Shown piece after piece: positions 49,255 to 59,663 of a stretch of DNA of 64,000 bases. The stretch is from CAVXTT01 sp963764685 (GTDB lineage Bacteria; Bacteroidota; Ignavibacteria; Ignavibacteriales; Ignavibacteriaceae): NCBI GenBank assembly GCA_963764685.1, contig CAVXTT010000018.1, positions 265,402 to 329,401 on the forward strand. The letters run 5' to 3'. Under the pieces are notes generated by a model. The model was given only the letters and a program-made list of their open reading frames with translations, had not been told where the DNA came from and made no database searches. The number at the start of each line of letters is the position of its first letter. Within the stretch, counting starts at the first letter, position 1. The position numbers and the translations under genes were made by a program.

Positions 49255-50453
49255 TCGAACCTCAATGCAGATACCGGAAGTATCCTGGAAGCTATATAGC
49301 TCGGTATTAAAGCAGCTAACAATGACAGGATAAAAGTAACAACACTCACAAAGGTAAACACTCCTGCAGATAATTCCACCGGAACTGAGGAAACAAAATA
49401 TACCGAAGAGGGGAGTGACATAACATTATATTTTTGCTGGATAAATAAAATAATAAATGAAAGCAGGTTTCCTGCAATTATTCCAGCCGATGCAAGGAAT
49501 ACCCCCTGGTAAATAAATATCCGTATAACTTGTTTATTCCGGGCACCCAAAGATTTTAATACTCCTATTGCTGAAGTTTTTTCGAGGACAATCATCAGCA
49601 GGGTTCCGATAATATTGAAAACAGCAACTATTATTATTAGTCCCAGTACAATCGGAATAGGTTTTTTCTGCAGATCGAGCCAGGTAAATATATTTCTGTG
49701 GGTCTGATATATTGATCTTGCGTAATGGGGATATCTCAACTTCGAATTCAGAAGTTCCGTAAGACTGTCAATTTTTGTAATATTATTAACGCGGATATCG
49801 TAGCCGTTAATGTTTTCTCCTATGTTAAATAACTTCTGGGCAGCACTTAGAGTAATATAAATATTCAGGTCGTCGTATTCAGCCATCCCGCTTTCGAATA
49901 TGCCTGATATTATATAGGATTCAATATTCGGAAGATTTTCAGGGGTAGGAATCTTATCCCTGTTCAGTGCAAAAACCGTTACTTTATCTCCTGTTTTTAC
50001 CTGGAGTTTATTGGCAAGTTTCCTTCCAAGAACAATGTTATCATCCTTTAAAGGGATGCTTCCGGCTGTTAGATTTTTTCTCAAACTTTGAAAGTCTGAA
50101 ACACCCTTAACATTTACTCCTTCTATATTATTTCGGCTTTTAATGATACCTTTCTTTACCGCGAAATAGGTGATATCTGCAGTATATGGAGCTGTGAGCT
50201 CTCTAATAATTTTAGAATTCATTGTATAATCCGGAAGGATTGTCCGGTATGAAAGTACCTGGATATGAGAATCAAAATCAACAATTTTCGAAGTTATAGT
50301 CCTTTCAAATCCGTTCAAAATACTCAAAGCAATCACAACGGCAGCAACCCCCAGGGCAATACCAATAATTGAAATTGCAGATATAAAATTTATAAATCGG
50401 GAATCCTGCTTCGATACCAGGTATTTTTTAGATATAAAGAAGGGAAAGGACAT
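49251..50453 (-). CDS. LolC/LolE-family permease 1
   Basis: 400 residues, same layout as permease 2: FISKKYLVSKQDSRFINFISAISIIGIALGVAAVVIALSILNGFERT, a MacB-like periplasmic domain, and KTSAIGVLKSLGARNKQVIRIFIYQGVFLASAGIIAGNL. It is the first gene of the exporter operon. Two separate permeases suggest a heterodimeric LolCE type rather than the homodimeric LolF type. Confidence 0.9.
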   Translation of the reverse strand: MSFPFFISKKYLVSKQDSRFINFISAISIIGIALGVAAVVIALSILNGFERTITSKIVDFDSHIQVLSYRTILPDYTMNSKIIRELTAPYTADITYFAVKKGIIKSRNNIEGVNVKGVSDFQSLRKNLTAGSIPLKDDNIVLGRKLANKLQVKTGDKVTVFALNRDKIPTPENLPNIESYIISGIFESGMAEYDDLNIYITLSAAQKLFNIGENINGYDIRVNNITKIDSLTELLNSKLRYPHYARSIYQTHRNIFTWLDLQKKPIPIVLGLIIIVAVFNIIGTLLMIVLEKTSAIGVLKSLGARNKQVIRIFIYQGVFLASAGIIAGNLLSFIILFIQQKYNVMSLPSSVYFVSSVPVELSAGVFTFVSVVTFILSLLAALIPSYIASRILPVSALRFE

Positions 50454-51095
50454 TTAATTCATTTATTTTTCTTAGAAATTTACACAAGATAAGTTTTAGT
50501 AAAAAACTGTTATGCGGTTTTATATTTTGTCCCAGTTCTGTCCAGGATAAATTATAACTAAACAAAAAGGTTCGATAATCGTTAGTATTGGATAGTTTTC
50601 TTCTTTTTTCAATTTCAATCCAGCTCTTAAAATCAATTTGTCTGCCCTGCTTTGATTCGAAAAATCCTCCTGAGGCCTTAAATGGATTATTTAACCCTTA
50701 ATCAAGAACTTAATGGATCAATTAGGTTTAGAGCCGCAATTCTTCACAATCATCAGTTCAATTTAACGACCAGGAATGATTTGACCTGGTACCTGACAAA
50801 GCTAGACCTCTAACCCCTACACAACTCCTACTATGTCCTACTAAACGCCTACTACAACATTACCTTAGTAGAGGGGTTGTATTGAGGTTGAAGGGGTTAG
50901 GTACCGGGACAGATAGCCTTGTAAATAAGTGTTTAGTTAGATCTTTATATTTTGCCCTAAAATCTTACAAATTCTCTACCATTGGTATACCTGAATTTTT
51001 GATTTTTAAGGGTATTCGCTATATATTTGTTGTCTATGTTAAAAAATCTGCGGTTCTACTCCTCAGGTGATAATCGTGGTTATTTTTATCCTTTT
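50454..51095. other. Intergenic span between the Lol operon and the tRNA cluster
   Basis: No gene seen. It contains one foldback element (50788-50905). The right end must contain the tRNA promoter, but no clear box was recognised. Confidence 0.55.
50788..50905. repeat. Foldback element with CCTACTA x3 arm
   Basis: GGTACC opens (50788) and closes (50900-50905) the element. CTAACCCCT at 50810-50818 pairs perfectly with AGGGGTTAG at 50892-50900. The left arm holds CCTACTA three times at 50827, 50837 and 50848 (10- and 11-bp spacing), facing TTAGTAGAGG in the right arm. Confidence 0.75.
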
Positions 51096-51171
51096 CGGGG
51101 CGTAGCGTAGCCCGGTTCATCGCGCCTGCTTTGGGAGCAGGAGGTCGCAGGTTCGAATCCTGCCGCCCCGA
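51096..51171 (+). tRNA. tRNA-Pro(TGG)
   Basis: Acceptor CGGGGCG/CGCCCCG, anticodon loop TTTGGGA in stem CCTGC/GCAGG, T-arm GCAGGTTCGAATCCTGC, discriminator A. CCA is not encoded. First gene of a four-tRNA cluster. Confidence 0.95.
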
Positions 51172-51208
51172 CTAAAAATTGTTCATTGTAATAATGTTAT
51201 GTTTAGAT

Positions 51209-51282
51209 GCGCCCGTAGCTCAATCGGATAGAGCAACAGCCTTCTAAGCTGTAGGTTAGTGGTTCGAGTCCACTCGGGCGTA
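51209..51282 (+). tRNA. tRNA-Arg(TCT)
   Basis: Acceptor GCGCCCG pairs with CGGGCGT (one G-U pair), anticodon loop CTTCTAA in stem ACAGC/GCTGT, T-arm GGTTCGAGTCC, discriminator A. CCA is not encoded. Confidence 0.94.
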
Positions 51283-51302
51283 CAGATGAGTTTTGTTCAA
51301 AT

Positions 51303-51377
51303 GGTGAGCGTAGCTCAGTTGGTTAGAGCATCAGGTTGTGGCCCTGAGGGTCGTGGGTTCAACTCCCATCGCTCACC
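51303..51377 (+). tRNA. tRNA-His(GTG)
   Basis: Anticodon loop TTGTGGC in stem TCAGG/CCTGA. An extra 5' G opposite C73, as required for tRNA-His, is encoded; acceptor GTGAGCG/CGCTCAC. T-arm GGGTTCAACTCCC. Confidence 0.94.
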
Positions 51378-51402
51378 CAAATTCATTTTTAAATTATTCC
51401 AA

Positions 51403-51477
51403 GGCCCCATCGTCTAGTGGTTAGGACATCGCCCTTTCACGGCGGTAACAGGGGTTCAAATCCCCTTGGGGTCACCA
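51403..51477 (+). tRNA. tRNA-Glu(TTC)
   Basis: Acceptor GGCCCCA/TGGGGTC, anticodon loop CTTTCAC in stem TCGCC/GGCGG, T-arm AGGGGTTCAAATCCCCT. It is the only tRNA of the cluster with an encoded CCA (51475-51477). A damaged copy of its 3' half lies 53 bp downstream. Confidence 0.95.
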
Positions 51478-51529
51478 TATAAACCCGGAGTATAACTTCC
51501 AGGGCTTCTTTGTTTTAAAGAAGTAATAG

Positions 51530-51589
51530 GGCGGTAACAGAGGGTTCTCACGAAGGGATCCCTTCGGGAAAATCCCCTTGGGGTCACCA
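51530..51589 (+). repeat. Duplicated 3' half of tRNA-Glu with a palindromic insertion
   Basis: GGCGGTAACAG is followed by AGGGTTC, then about 22 inserted bases holding the perfect palindrome CGAAGGGATCCCTTCG (51551-51566), then AAATCCCCTTGGGGTCACCA, identical to the end of tRNA-Glu including CCA. The T-arm is split by the insertion, so the copy cannot fold as a tRNA. It resembles an attachment-site relic. Confidence 0.85.
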
Positions 51590-51591
51590 AT

Positions 51592-51625
51592 AGCCTTTGA
51601 TATCAAATTATCAGGGGCTTTTTTA
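51592..51625 (+). terminator. Terminator of the tRNA cluster
   Basis: AGCCTTTGATA/TATCAGGGGCT (51592-51602 and 51609-51619, two wobble pairs) ends in TTTTTT. It overlaps the stop codon of the convergent protease gene by 3 bp. Confidence 0.85.
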
Positions 51626-54158
51626 TTTTAATAATACCATCTTTTTGGTTGATACAAACTTTTCAGTTACTACCTGATAAATGTACAATCCGGAAGAAAC
51701 ATTGTTTGCATTCCAGGTGTATTTATAGATACCAGCCTGAAGTCCTGTATTAACAAGCTCGGCTACCTTCTCTCCCAATGCACTGTAGATTATCAGCTTT
51801 ACATTCTGAACATCTTCAGGTATGCTGAACTGAATCGTTGTGCCTGGATTGAACGGGTTAGGATAATTCTGCTCAAGTGAATATACCGAAGGAATAACAT
51901 TTCCTGATACATACAGCTTGCCTGCTGTATTGATTGTTACTTCTTCACCGGCTTTCAGTCTTGCTATTTCCTTCCCTGTCTCATCGGAAAGTATTATGCT
52001 TGTTCCTACTGCCTTTACCTTTACGGGATATTGTACTCCCGTCATCTCTATTGCCTGCTCTGTGCTTAAGTTCTCTGCACAGCGCTGGCTTGAGTAACGG
52101 ACATCGAACATTCCCTGTGGCGGATAAGGAGGAAGATCAAACTGAGAAACATCTGTTTTGTTGTCTACTGCATAAAGTGTGTAGCTCATTTGTGCATTAT
52201 CGGTTATTATGATCTTACCAAAGTTCTCTGTCGAAATTGTTGCTGATGCTTTCGGAGCATCTGCAGGGAAATTAATTGATCCTGCACCTGTCAGTTTTAC
52301 CCAGTAGCCGTATCCCGGATCAATGGTAGTTGTAGTTTGATAACCGCCTGAATATTTATATACTGATCCTGAGATCAATCCGGGAGGGGTGGTTGTTAAC
52401 CCTGCTGCCGGTACCGACTGTTCATATCCGCCAAAAAGATTCCATCCTTCCATACCGGGAAGGGGATTATGTGACACAAACTGAATCCCGCCAGCCGGCC
52501 ATTCATCACCGGTATTATAAACTCTTGCACCAAGGTTTTTCATCCAGTACCCGGTTCCCGGTTCGGCCGTTGTTACTGTAGAATAGCTGCCGTTAAATTT
52601 AAACACTCCTGCAGCAGGATCTTTACCAATCCACCAGGTTGAGACGTTCTGATTGGTTGGAAGTAATCCGGGTATAGATACTACATTCCACCCGTCAGAA
52701 ACATTTACAGTGAGCTGAAATGTTGCCGGAAAATAATTCATAGCATTAAGTGCATTTATAATTCCCCAGCCGTAATAATTGTCAGGACTCGTCGACTGCG
52801 AAGCTGTTAATCTTAATGCATCCCTTACCTGCATTGGCGTCAGGTTCGGGTTATAGCATAAAACCAGAGCAGCTACTCCTGCAGCAAGCGGGCAGCTGAA
52901 AGATGTCCCGCTGGAATAGATATATTGAGTATTATTTGAAGGGCTTGCAACATATACACTCGACCCCATTGCCATTATATCGGGTTTGATCCTGCCGTCT
53001 ACTGTAGGACCGAAACCACTGAATCCCACACGGGTACCTTCAGAGTTAACTGCTCCTACTGCTATGACACTATCACCATCTGCAGGGGCAGATAATGTAT
53101 TAGGAGTTCCGTTATAACCTTCATTACCTGCTGAATTAACAACCACAATCCCTTTATGCGTTGCAAGATCAGCACCCTTAGTAATTATGGCAGTATTGCC
53201 ATTCATATCCTGCCAGGTATATCCCGGATACCCGGTATCCATAAAAAGATATCCGAGAGATGTGGATGTAACATCAACTCCAATGCTGTCAGCCCATTCC
53301 ATAGCGGCTATCCAGTTATCCTCCTCGACAGGAGTTTCACTGTCAGTATTCTCAGTCTTTGCAAGAATATAATCGGCATCAAATGCTGGTCCGATCAATT
53401 GTCCTTCTTTAAAGCCGCCTATAGTTGAGAGTGTCTGGGTTCCGTGAGTACCTGATCCCATATCACCTTCATCTCCAACATTGCCGTCTCCGTTAACAAA
53501 ATCCCAGGCTGCTATAATATTCATTCCGATAAAGCATTCGTGGGTCAGCCTGTTAAAGCCGGCATCCATTACGCATACCGTAACCCCTTGTCCCCGGTAA
53601 CCCAGGTTATGTACGGCAGGCACATTTATCTGCTGAAGCTGAGTATAAGAAATTCCGTAGTTGTAAGGTACTAATGCATCCGGCTGGATAATTTTATCCG
53701 GAGCGATAGTATTATCCTTCTCAACATCATTGTAATTAATTTTAAAACCATATACGAGGTCGATCTTCTGCACAAAAGGATATCCTGCTATGCGTGAAAT
53801 ATTTTCTTTGGTTGTGTAACCGCTAATACCATTGAACCACCTGGACTTCTGTCTCAGCTTCAATCCTGTATCTTCAATCTGATCTATGTAAGCCTTATTT
53901 ACCGGGAGGTCAGTTATATCAATTGACGATCCTAATTTCATCCTTCGCATTAATGATTTTTCACTGACAGCTAAAGTGGGATGAGCAAAGTAAAGATCTG
54001 TTGTATTTCCTTTATCCGTAAAAAAGACCCATACTAGAATTTTATCTGCTTCCCCTGATTTTAATAAGAGTCTCATTCAGCTTGCCGGAGATTTTCTCAT
54101 TACTCTGGCCTAATACGGTAATTGTAATTAATACTGCTAATAGAAAAACTTTTTTCAT
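51623..54158 (-). CDS. Subtilisin-like S8 serine protease with T9SS sorting domain (one frameshift)
   Basis: ATG at 54158 encodes the signal MKKVFLLAVLITITVLGQ. The frame is lost at about 54060-54070; removing one base joins KISGKLNETL to LKSGEADKILVWVFFTDKG, and the remaining 800 codons are open. The S8 triad is present: Asp in VTVCVMDAGFN, His in GSGTHGTQT, Ser in GTSFSCPLAAG, plus the oxyanion Asn in VVNSAGNEG. After about residue 450 comes a 365-residue module with two repeats (GWNVVSIPG..GTGYWMKN and GWNLFGG..GYGYWVKL), then the T9SS type-A domain (LEQNYPNPFNPGTTIQFSIP). That C-terminal module is nearly identical to the right-edge protein. Predicted to be a surface or secreted protease. 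Confidence 0.9.
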
Positions 54159-54984
54159 AACGATACTTAATTTTATTTTGAAAGCTGTAAATATCCTTTG
54201 TAAAGGATAAACAGAGGGAACTTCTATCTTATTTACTAAATTAAAGCAAAATTAATGAAAAATCATATGCTCTTATGGTAATCCGGGCTTATTGCACTGT
54301 TTGGAAGCAGACCTGTCCAAAATGATAGAGTAAAAAAGAGCCCCTCATAAAAAGGTGATAAATTTGTATTGATCACAAATTATTTAACCTTAAAGTCATT
54401 AGTTATTGTTAGTCAATTATCAGGCAGGAAAAATGATATTGCTGAAATCTGTTCGAAACCTTAGTAGAAAGGAGTACCACCCCCAACCTTAACTACCTTA
54501 TTAGCTTATCCAGGACCTTGCGAAATTCTGTTGATAAATTGCTCTTAGATAAGCTAATAAGGTTAAGCGTTTGTGGGTGTAAATTGCTACTAAGGTTCAG
54601 GAAAAGTTTTGTATTTCAGTTAAACAGATGCTGATTTACTGAGGATACTAGTCCTGTTAAGGAAGCAAAATAAGGGGATAAGGCTGCACGGCAGGAATAA
54701 TGCATTTGTCCAAAACATTGGAATAAAAAACAATTGGTTAACATTTCTATTTAGCTGATACAGATCGTAGAAGATACCTTTAAGTGCTAATTAACCACTT
54801 AAGCCAAATATGCATTATTCCCCGCAGCTGTCATTGTTTTAGAGAGGGGATTGTTCTAGACTTTAATACATAATCTGTCAAAAAATGATTATATCATCAT
54901 CTTTTTATTATAATTCAATTTAATTTGAACAGCACTGTTTGGAAGGGGATATGGAAGGAAATAAGAATCTTCTTAGAGAAAAAC
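54159..54984. other. Long intergenic span between protease and sixA
   Basis: No coding region recognised. It holds the foldback element 54457-54597 and AT-rich unique sequence. The protease promoter should lie at its left end. Confidence 0.55.
54457..54597. repeat. Long imperfect foldback element
   Basis: The outer arms AACCTTAGTAG (54457-54467) and CTACTAAGGTT (54587-54597) are perfect 11-bp complements. The inner arms CCTTATTAGCTTATC (54496-54510) and GATAAGCTAATAAGG (54548-54562) are perfect 15-bp complements. The parts between them pair partly (CACCC with GGGTG). Confidence 0.9.
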
Positions 54985-55488
54985 TTAAACCGGGGTATTA
55001 AATAATTTCGGGTAAATAAAAAAATCAAGTTTGCAGGTTTTTTGTTTCAGTCCTTTCCATTCATCATCAAAACTCAACTTCACAACTCCGCAGGTGGGTA
55101 TATTTTCTATGTATTTACCTGAGAGAATATTGCTTGCCTCGGTCAGTTCGGGATTATGTCCTGTAAGTATTACACAATTGTTTTCCCCGTTTATCGAATG
55201 CAGCACACTCAGGATTTCTGTGAAGGAAGCCGAATATAGCTTTTGTACGTATTTAATCTTCTCCGGCGGGTATTCCAGCTCCCTTGAAATAATTTCCACT
55301 GTCTGTTTTGCTCTGACGGCAGGACTTGATATAATCAGGTCAGGTTTAATTTTATATTGATTCTTTAGAATGGATGCGATGAGGGGTGCATTTCTAAATC
55401 CTTTTTTATTCAAAGGTCTCTCTATATCATGTAGCCCCGGTGTATCCCAGCTTGATTTAGCATGACGCAAAAGAATGAGATCTTTCAT
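54985..55488 (-). CDS. sixA: SixA-like phosphohistidine phosphatase
   Basis: 167 residues of the histidine phosphatase superfamily. The RHAKSSW motif has the catalytic His9, with further residues in SSPAVRAKQTVEII (Arg) and VILTGHNPELTEA (second His). SixA proteins remove phosphate from histidine-phosphorylated carrier domains. Its start overlaps the HD gene stop by 4 bp; the two form an operon below the large BNR protein. Confidence 0.88.
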   Translation of the reverse strand: MKDLILLRHAKSSWDTPGLHDIERPLNKKGFRNAPLIASILKNQYKIKPDLIISSPAVRAKQTVEIISRELEYPPEKIKYVQKLYSASFTEILSVLHSINGENNCVILTGHNPELTEASNILSGKYIENIPTCGVVKLSFDDEWKGLKQKTCKLDFFIYPKLFNTPV

Positions 55489-56102
55489 AATGGACTTAGT
55501 TTCTTATTCTTAATATCGGAAAATCTTTGTAAAAGTTCTGCAAGATTTTTATTCTTTTCAATAGTATACTTCTGTTTTGCAGCACCGGTGAAGTAGTCGA
55601 CAGAATTAAGAAAATTAATATTTTTTCTAAGCCATTCCTCTTCACCTGCTTTAAAATTACGGTTCAGTTCCCATTCTTTTTTAAGAAGTGAAGATCTTTT
55701 GTGAAAATTTTCTTTTCCCGCATAGCTGAGGTCAGCATCACACAATATTTCTTCAGCAAGATTCGATGGTCTTTGGGGAAGCCGGGTGGCAAGAATACAA
55801 TCGATAACCCGTGCCGCTTTATCCTGCGGATATTTCCGGGAATCTAAAAAATCTTTACAGATTTCAGCACTTTTCTCTTCGTGATTTTCGTAAGTATGAA
55901 GATAACCTGTATCGTGAAACCAGGCCGCAATTAATAAAATTTCCTGTTCTTCAGGACTAAGCCTGATCTCACTAATAAGCTGCTTAACTTCATCAACAAC
56001 TTCGGTAGTATGCCCTATATTGTGATAAACTAGACTGCTGTGCTCCAGGCTGTCGAAACAGTTTCTTACAAACTTTTCCGCCAGACTTACAATATTATTC
56101 AT
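55485..56102 (-). CDS. HD-domain metal-dependent phosphohydrolase
   Basis: The ATG at 56102 (MNNIVSLAEKFVRNCF), 5 bp after the upstream stop, is preferred over a TTG at 56129; about 205 residues. Metal motifs: VYHNIGHTTEVVDEV (His), AWFHDTGY (His-Asp), and ILCDADLSYAG (Asp). The family hydrolyses phosphate esters of nucleotides. No output or cyclase domain is attached, so the substrate is open. Confidence 0.85.
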   Translation of the reverse strand: MNNIVSLAEKFVRNCFDSLEHSSLVYHNIGHTTEVVDEVKQLISEIRLSPEEQEILLIAAWFHDTGYLHTYENHEEKSAEICKDFLDSRKYPQDKAARVIDCILATRLPQRPSNLAEEILCDADLSYAGKENFHKRSSLLKKEWELNRNFKAGEEEWLRKNINFLNSVDYFTGAAKQKYTIEKNKNLAELLQRFSDIKNKKLSPL

Positions 56103-56107
56103 ATTTA

Positions 56108-59100
56108 CTAAAGTAATGAATCGCCGCAAATTCGCAAATGACCCATTACTTCCGGATTATTTTTTCCAGACAGGAAATCTGCCCGGAGTAAATGGTGCAC
56201 CCGATTGCTCCAGCGTATGCTTTCAACATCTTTAACCTGGTCATCAATATTTTTTAAAGAAAGCAGAAGGCTCTCTGTTAAGGCAGCAGCTACATCATAC
56301 GACTTGCTGAATGTTGTAGTAGGGGCTGCAGTTGTAATCCATAATGACCCGGAAATCAAATCAACTCTTCCTTTAACCGATGTCGGGGAAGCACCCTCAT
56401 ACCTTGACCTGAGGTCATCACCATTCAGTTTTCTGTTAAATTCTTTAAGAGATTTTTCAATATCCAGAACCTTTTCATAAAGTCCTTCGGGCAAATTGGC
56501 CGACTGGAATACGGCATCCTTCAAATATCCAAGTTTATCCATTAGACCCTGCTTGTAAGAATCTGCACCCGATAATGTACGGACAAGTTCAGCAGTTTTT
56601 TTATTGAACTGATCAAGTGCTGCTTTATCAGCAGCAGGGATGCTCGTATTATTTAAAGATTTACAAATGAATGCAGCCGGACCTGCAGAGTGGAGTAAAT
56701 TTACCATCCTGAAATTTAGAAAGTGAAACAAAATATTTTCCCGGTACAACCATATATCCTCTCGGAGGCTCATTCCAGGGGATGCTTGCATCAAAAGGTT
56801 CCATACTAACAGGTGTGGTTGTATTATACCGGAAATCCCAGGTTAAACGGTTTATTCCTTTTGAAGGGCTTGTTTTAATATTCCTGATCACATTTCCTGT
56901 TTCATCTGTAATCGTAAAAAGAAGATATGCTTCGGGCTCTTCACTTTCATTCCTCAATTCAGTGTATGATGGATATTTTATATCCTCTCCTTTCTTCTGT
57001 TTTTCTTTTTCTGCATCTCTTCTTTTTTCTTTTAATGTTTTGAATTCATCCCTGATATAATAAGTAAACACCGCACCCGGTTCCGGGTTAGGTGCAGAGA
57101 TAGAAATTTGCTCCCTGGAATCCTGTACCTCTGAAACCAAAAGGATAAGAGGGGATAAACATTGCTGCATCTTTTACAGGAAATATTTCAGCTTCCTTCT
57201 TTAAGGTATCTTTTGCCAAATATCTCAGAGGAGAATAATCATCAAGAATATAAACACCTCTGCCGAATGTTGAAACCACCAGGTCATTTTCACTCTGCTG
57301 TATTTCCATATCCATTACGCAGGCTGTGGGCATCCCTCCCTTAAGCGGTATCCATTCTTCTCCGCCGTTATTTGAAAAGAATACACCGAACTGTGTTCCT
57401 ACGAATAAAAGATTTTTATCAATATGATCTTCGGCTATTGTATAAGTGCTTCCTTTTTCCGGGATATTATGATTTATTGAAAACCAGCTCTTACCGCCAT
57501 CTGTAGTTTTGTAAATATAAGGTTTATAATCACCGCCTATCATTTTCTGGCAGGCAGCATATGCAGTCATCCTGTCAAAATTAGAAGCAATTATATGATG
57601 TATTCTTGCATATTCCGGAAGATCAGCCACATTAGATAAATTCCAGGTGCTTCCCCCGTCAGTAGTATAATGGATCAGTCCGTCGCCGGAACCGACATAT
57701 AAAACATTTTCATCAAGAGGGGATTCTGCAATTGTAGAAATCTGTGCAATGGGAGATTTACGCGTTAGCTGGTCAATGCTCCAGCTTTGTTCCATAAGCT
57801 TCTGAAATTCCTGCGGGACACCGCGTGTAAGATCAGAGCTGATCTCCTTCCAGGTGCTTCCCTGGTCATCGCTTCTTAATAATTTATTGCCGCCCGAATA
57901 TAATCTCTTGTTATCGTGACGGGAGATCAGAAGTGCAGCATCCCAGTCGAACCGGTATGCCGAATCACCGAATTCAAAAGCCCTGATAAAAAGATTTTCA
58001 CCGCTCTTTTTATCAAACCTTACAAGTCCTCCATTCTGCGACTGGGCATAAATTATATTCGGATCTTTCCAGTCGACCTGTGTCTCAAATCCATCTCCTG
58101 AATTTGTAAAATACCAGTCCTGGTTTACTATCCCTGCAGTACTTATAGTACGGGAGGGACCTCCGAGACTGTTATTATCCTGTGTACCGATATAAACATT
58201 ATAGAACGGTTCAGAATTATCGGTTGTAACTTTATATATTTCAGCGATCGGAATGTTTGCCTTAAAAGACCAGCTCTTTGCCTGGTCGTAAGTTTCGTAA
58301 ACACCCCCGTCGCATCCTGCAAGCAAATGTTTATTATCGGAAGGGTCTATCCAAAGGGCGTGGTTATCGACGTGTTTATAATTTTCTCCAAGATTTTTCC
58401 AGGTCTTACCGCCATCCAGGGACAATTGGATAAAAGTATCATCACTATAGATCCTGTTCTCATCTTTTGTGTCGCAGTGAATGTTCTGATAATAAAAAGG
58501 AGCAGAGGTAATGTAGCTGCCCTGTTTTGTCCAGCTGGCTCCACGGTCGGTACTTTTATAAAATCCCCTGTCTTTTTCTGTTGCATCAACAATTGCATAT
58601 ACCAGGTCGGTATTAACAGGGGAGATGGCAATACCGATTCTTCCGACATCTTCAGAAGGGAGTCCGCCTGCTAATTTCTGCCAGGTTACTCCGTAATCAA
58701 TGCTGCGGTAAATGCCGCTTTCAGGACCACCGTGTACCCCTGTATAAAGATTTCTCATTCTCTGATGTGCACTTGCATAAACAATATTCGGATGATTAGG
58801 ATCGAGGAATACCTGGTAGCAGCCTGTATACTGACTAACGGCAAGAACATTTGTCCACGTTTTCCCCCCGTCGGTTGTCTTAAAAATCCCTCTTTCCCCG
58901 CCGGCATTTCTTAATGAACCCATTGCAGCGACATAAACATTTTCAGAATTTTCAGGATCAATGGCAATCCCGCCGATATGCTCAGAGGTAGTAATGCCCA
59001 TATTCTTCCAGGATTTGCCGCCGTCTTCACTTTTATAGACACCGTCGCCGTAAATAACATTATTCTGGTTGTTATTTTCTCCTGTGCCAACCCAAACCAC

Positions 59101-59424
59101 ATTAGGATTAGTCGGATCAATTTCAACTGCGCCAATTGCATAGGATTTATTTCCGTCGAAGCAGGGAGAAAATGTAATACCGTTATTTGTAGTTTTCCAC
59201 AGCGAACCGTGTCCCGATGCCACAAAATATTCGCTGTGATTAAAAGGATTAACAGCGATATCGATAACCCTTCCGCCGGTAATGGCAGGTCCAATGCTTC
59301 GGAATGATAATCCCGGCATAGGAATATTTTTAAGAGAATCCGGTTCTGTCTTTTCCTGGGCGGAAACGCTAAAAGACAAGAACATAATGAAAAGGAATAC
59401 GGCGGTTATTATTTGTTTAAGCAT
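56108..59424 (-). CDS. Large sortilin/VPS10-like BNR-repeat exported protein (two frameshifts)
   Basis: Signal MLKQIITAVFLFIMFLSFSVSAQ, then FRSIGPAITGGRVIDIAVNPFNHSEYFVASGHGSLWKTTNNG, the opening of the sortilin/glycosyl-hydrolase-like family of Bacteroidota. Many BNR/Asp-box repeats follow (SEDGGKSWKNMG, TTDGGKTWTNV, STDRGASWTKQ, SDDQGSTWKEI, TTDGGSTWNLS, NNGGEEWIPL). The frame changes at about 57108-57120 (GFQG to EQISISAPNPEPG) and about 56690-56710. The C-terminus (NNTSIPAADKAALDQF ... LSGKNNPEVMGHLRICGDSLL) is in the third frame. About 1105 residues in total, the usual family size. No T9SS tail is present. Function in this family is unsettled. Confidence 0.87.
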
Positions 59425-59516
59425 AATTGAGATTAGATTTGTTCAAAAATGAGTTGTCAAAAAATATTGTAAAAATGCATCAATCCAAAAGAAAAATACA
59501 CTAAAAACCAAAAAGA

Positions 59517-59548
59517 GTACGATGGTACGATCGTACGATGGTACGATA
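59517..59548 (+). repeat. Octamer tandem repeat GTWCGATN x4, copy 2
   Basis: Units GTACGATG, GTACGATC, GTACGATG, GTACGATA followed by GT. Same unit length, copy number and terminal ATAGT as the repeat at 9557-9588. Confidence 0.87.
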
Positions 59549-59663
59549 GTAAAGGTATCCAGCCTTTGGGATGTATTTTACGTATATATTTCGATCGACA
59601 GGATCAAAATTTTTCTGGGAAATACCACTGAATTTCATTCCTAATTGTCAAACAATCCTGATG

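Noticed and set aside
51477..51530. Resident integrative element between tRNA-Glu and its copy
   Set aside because: Only 53 bp separate the two and no integrase is present nearby; at most this is an empty site.
54457..54597. Integron attC site
   Set aside because: The ends lack the RYYYAAC/GTTRRRY core sites, and there is no cassette array or integrase in the window.
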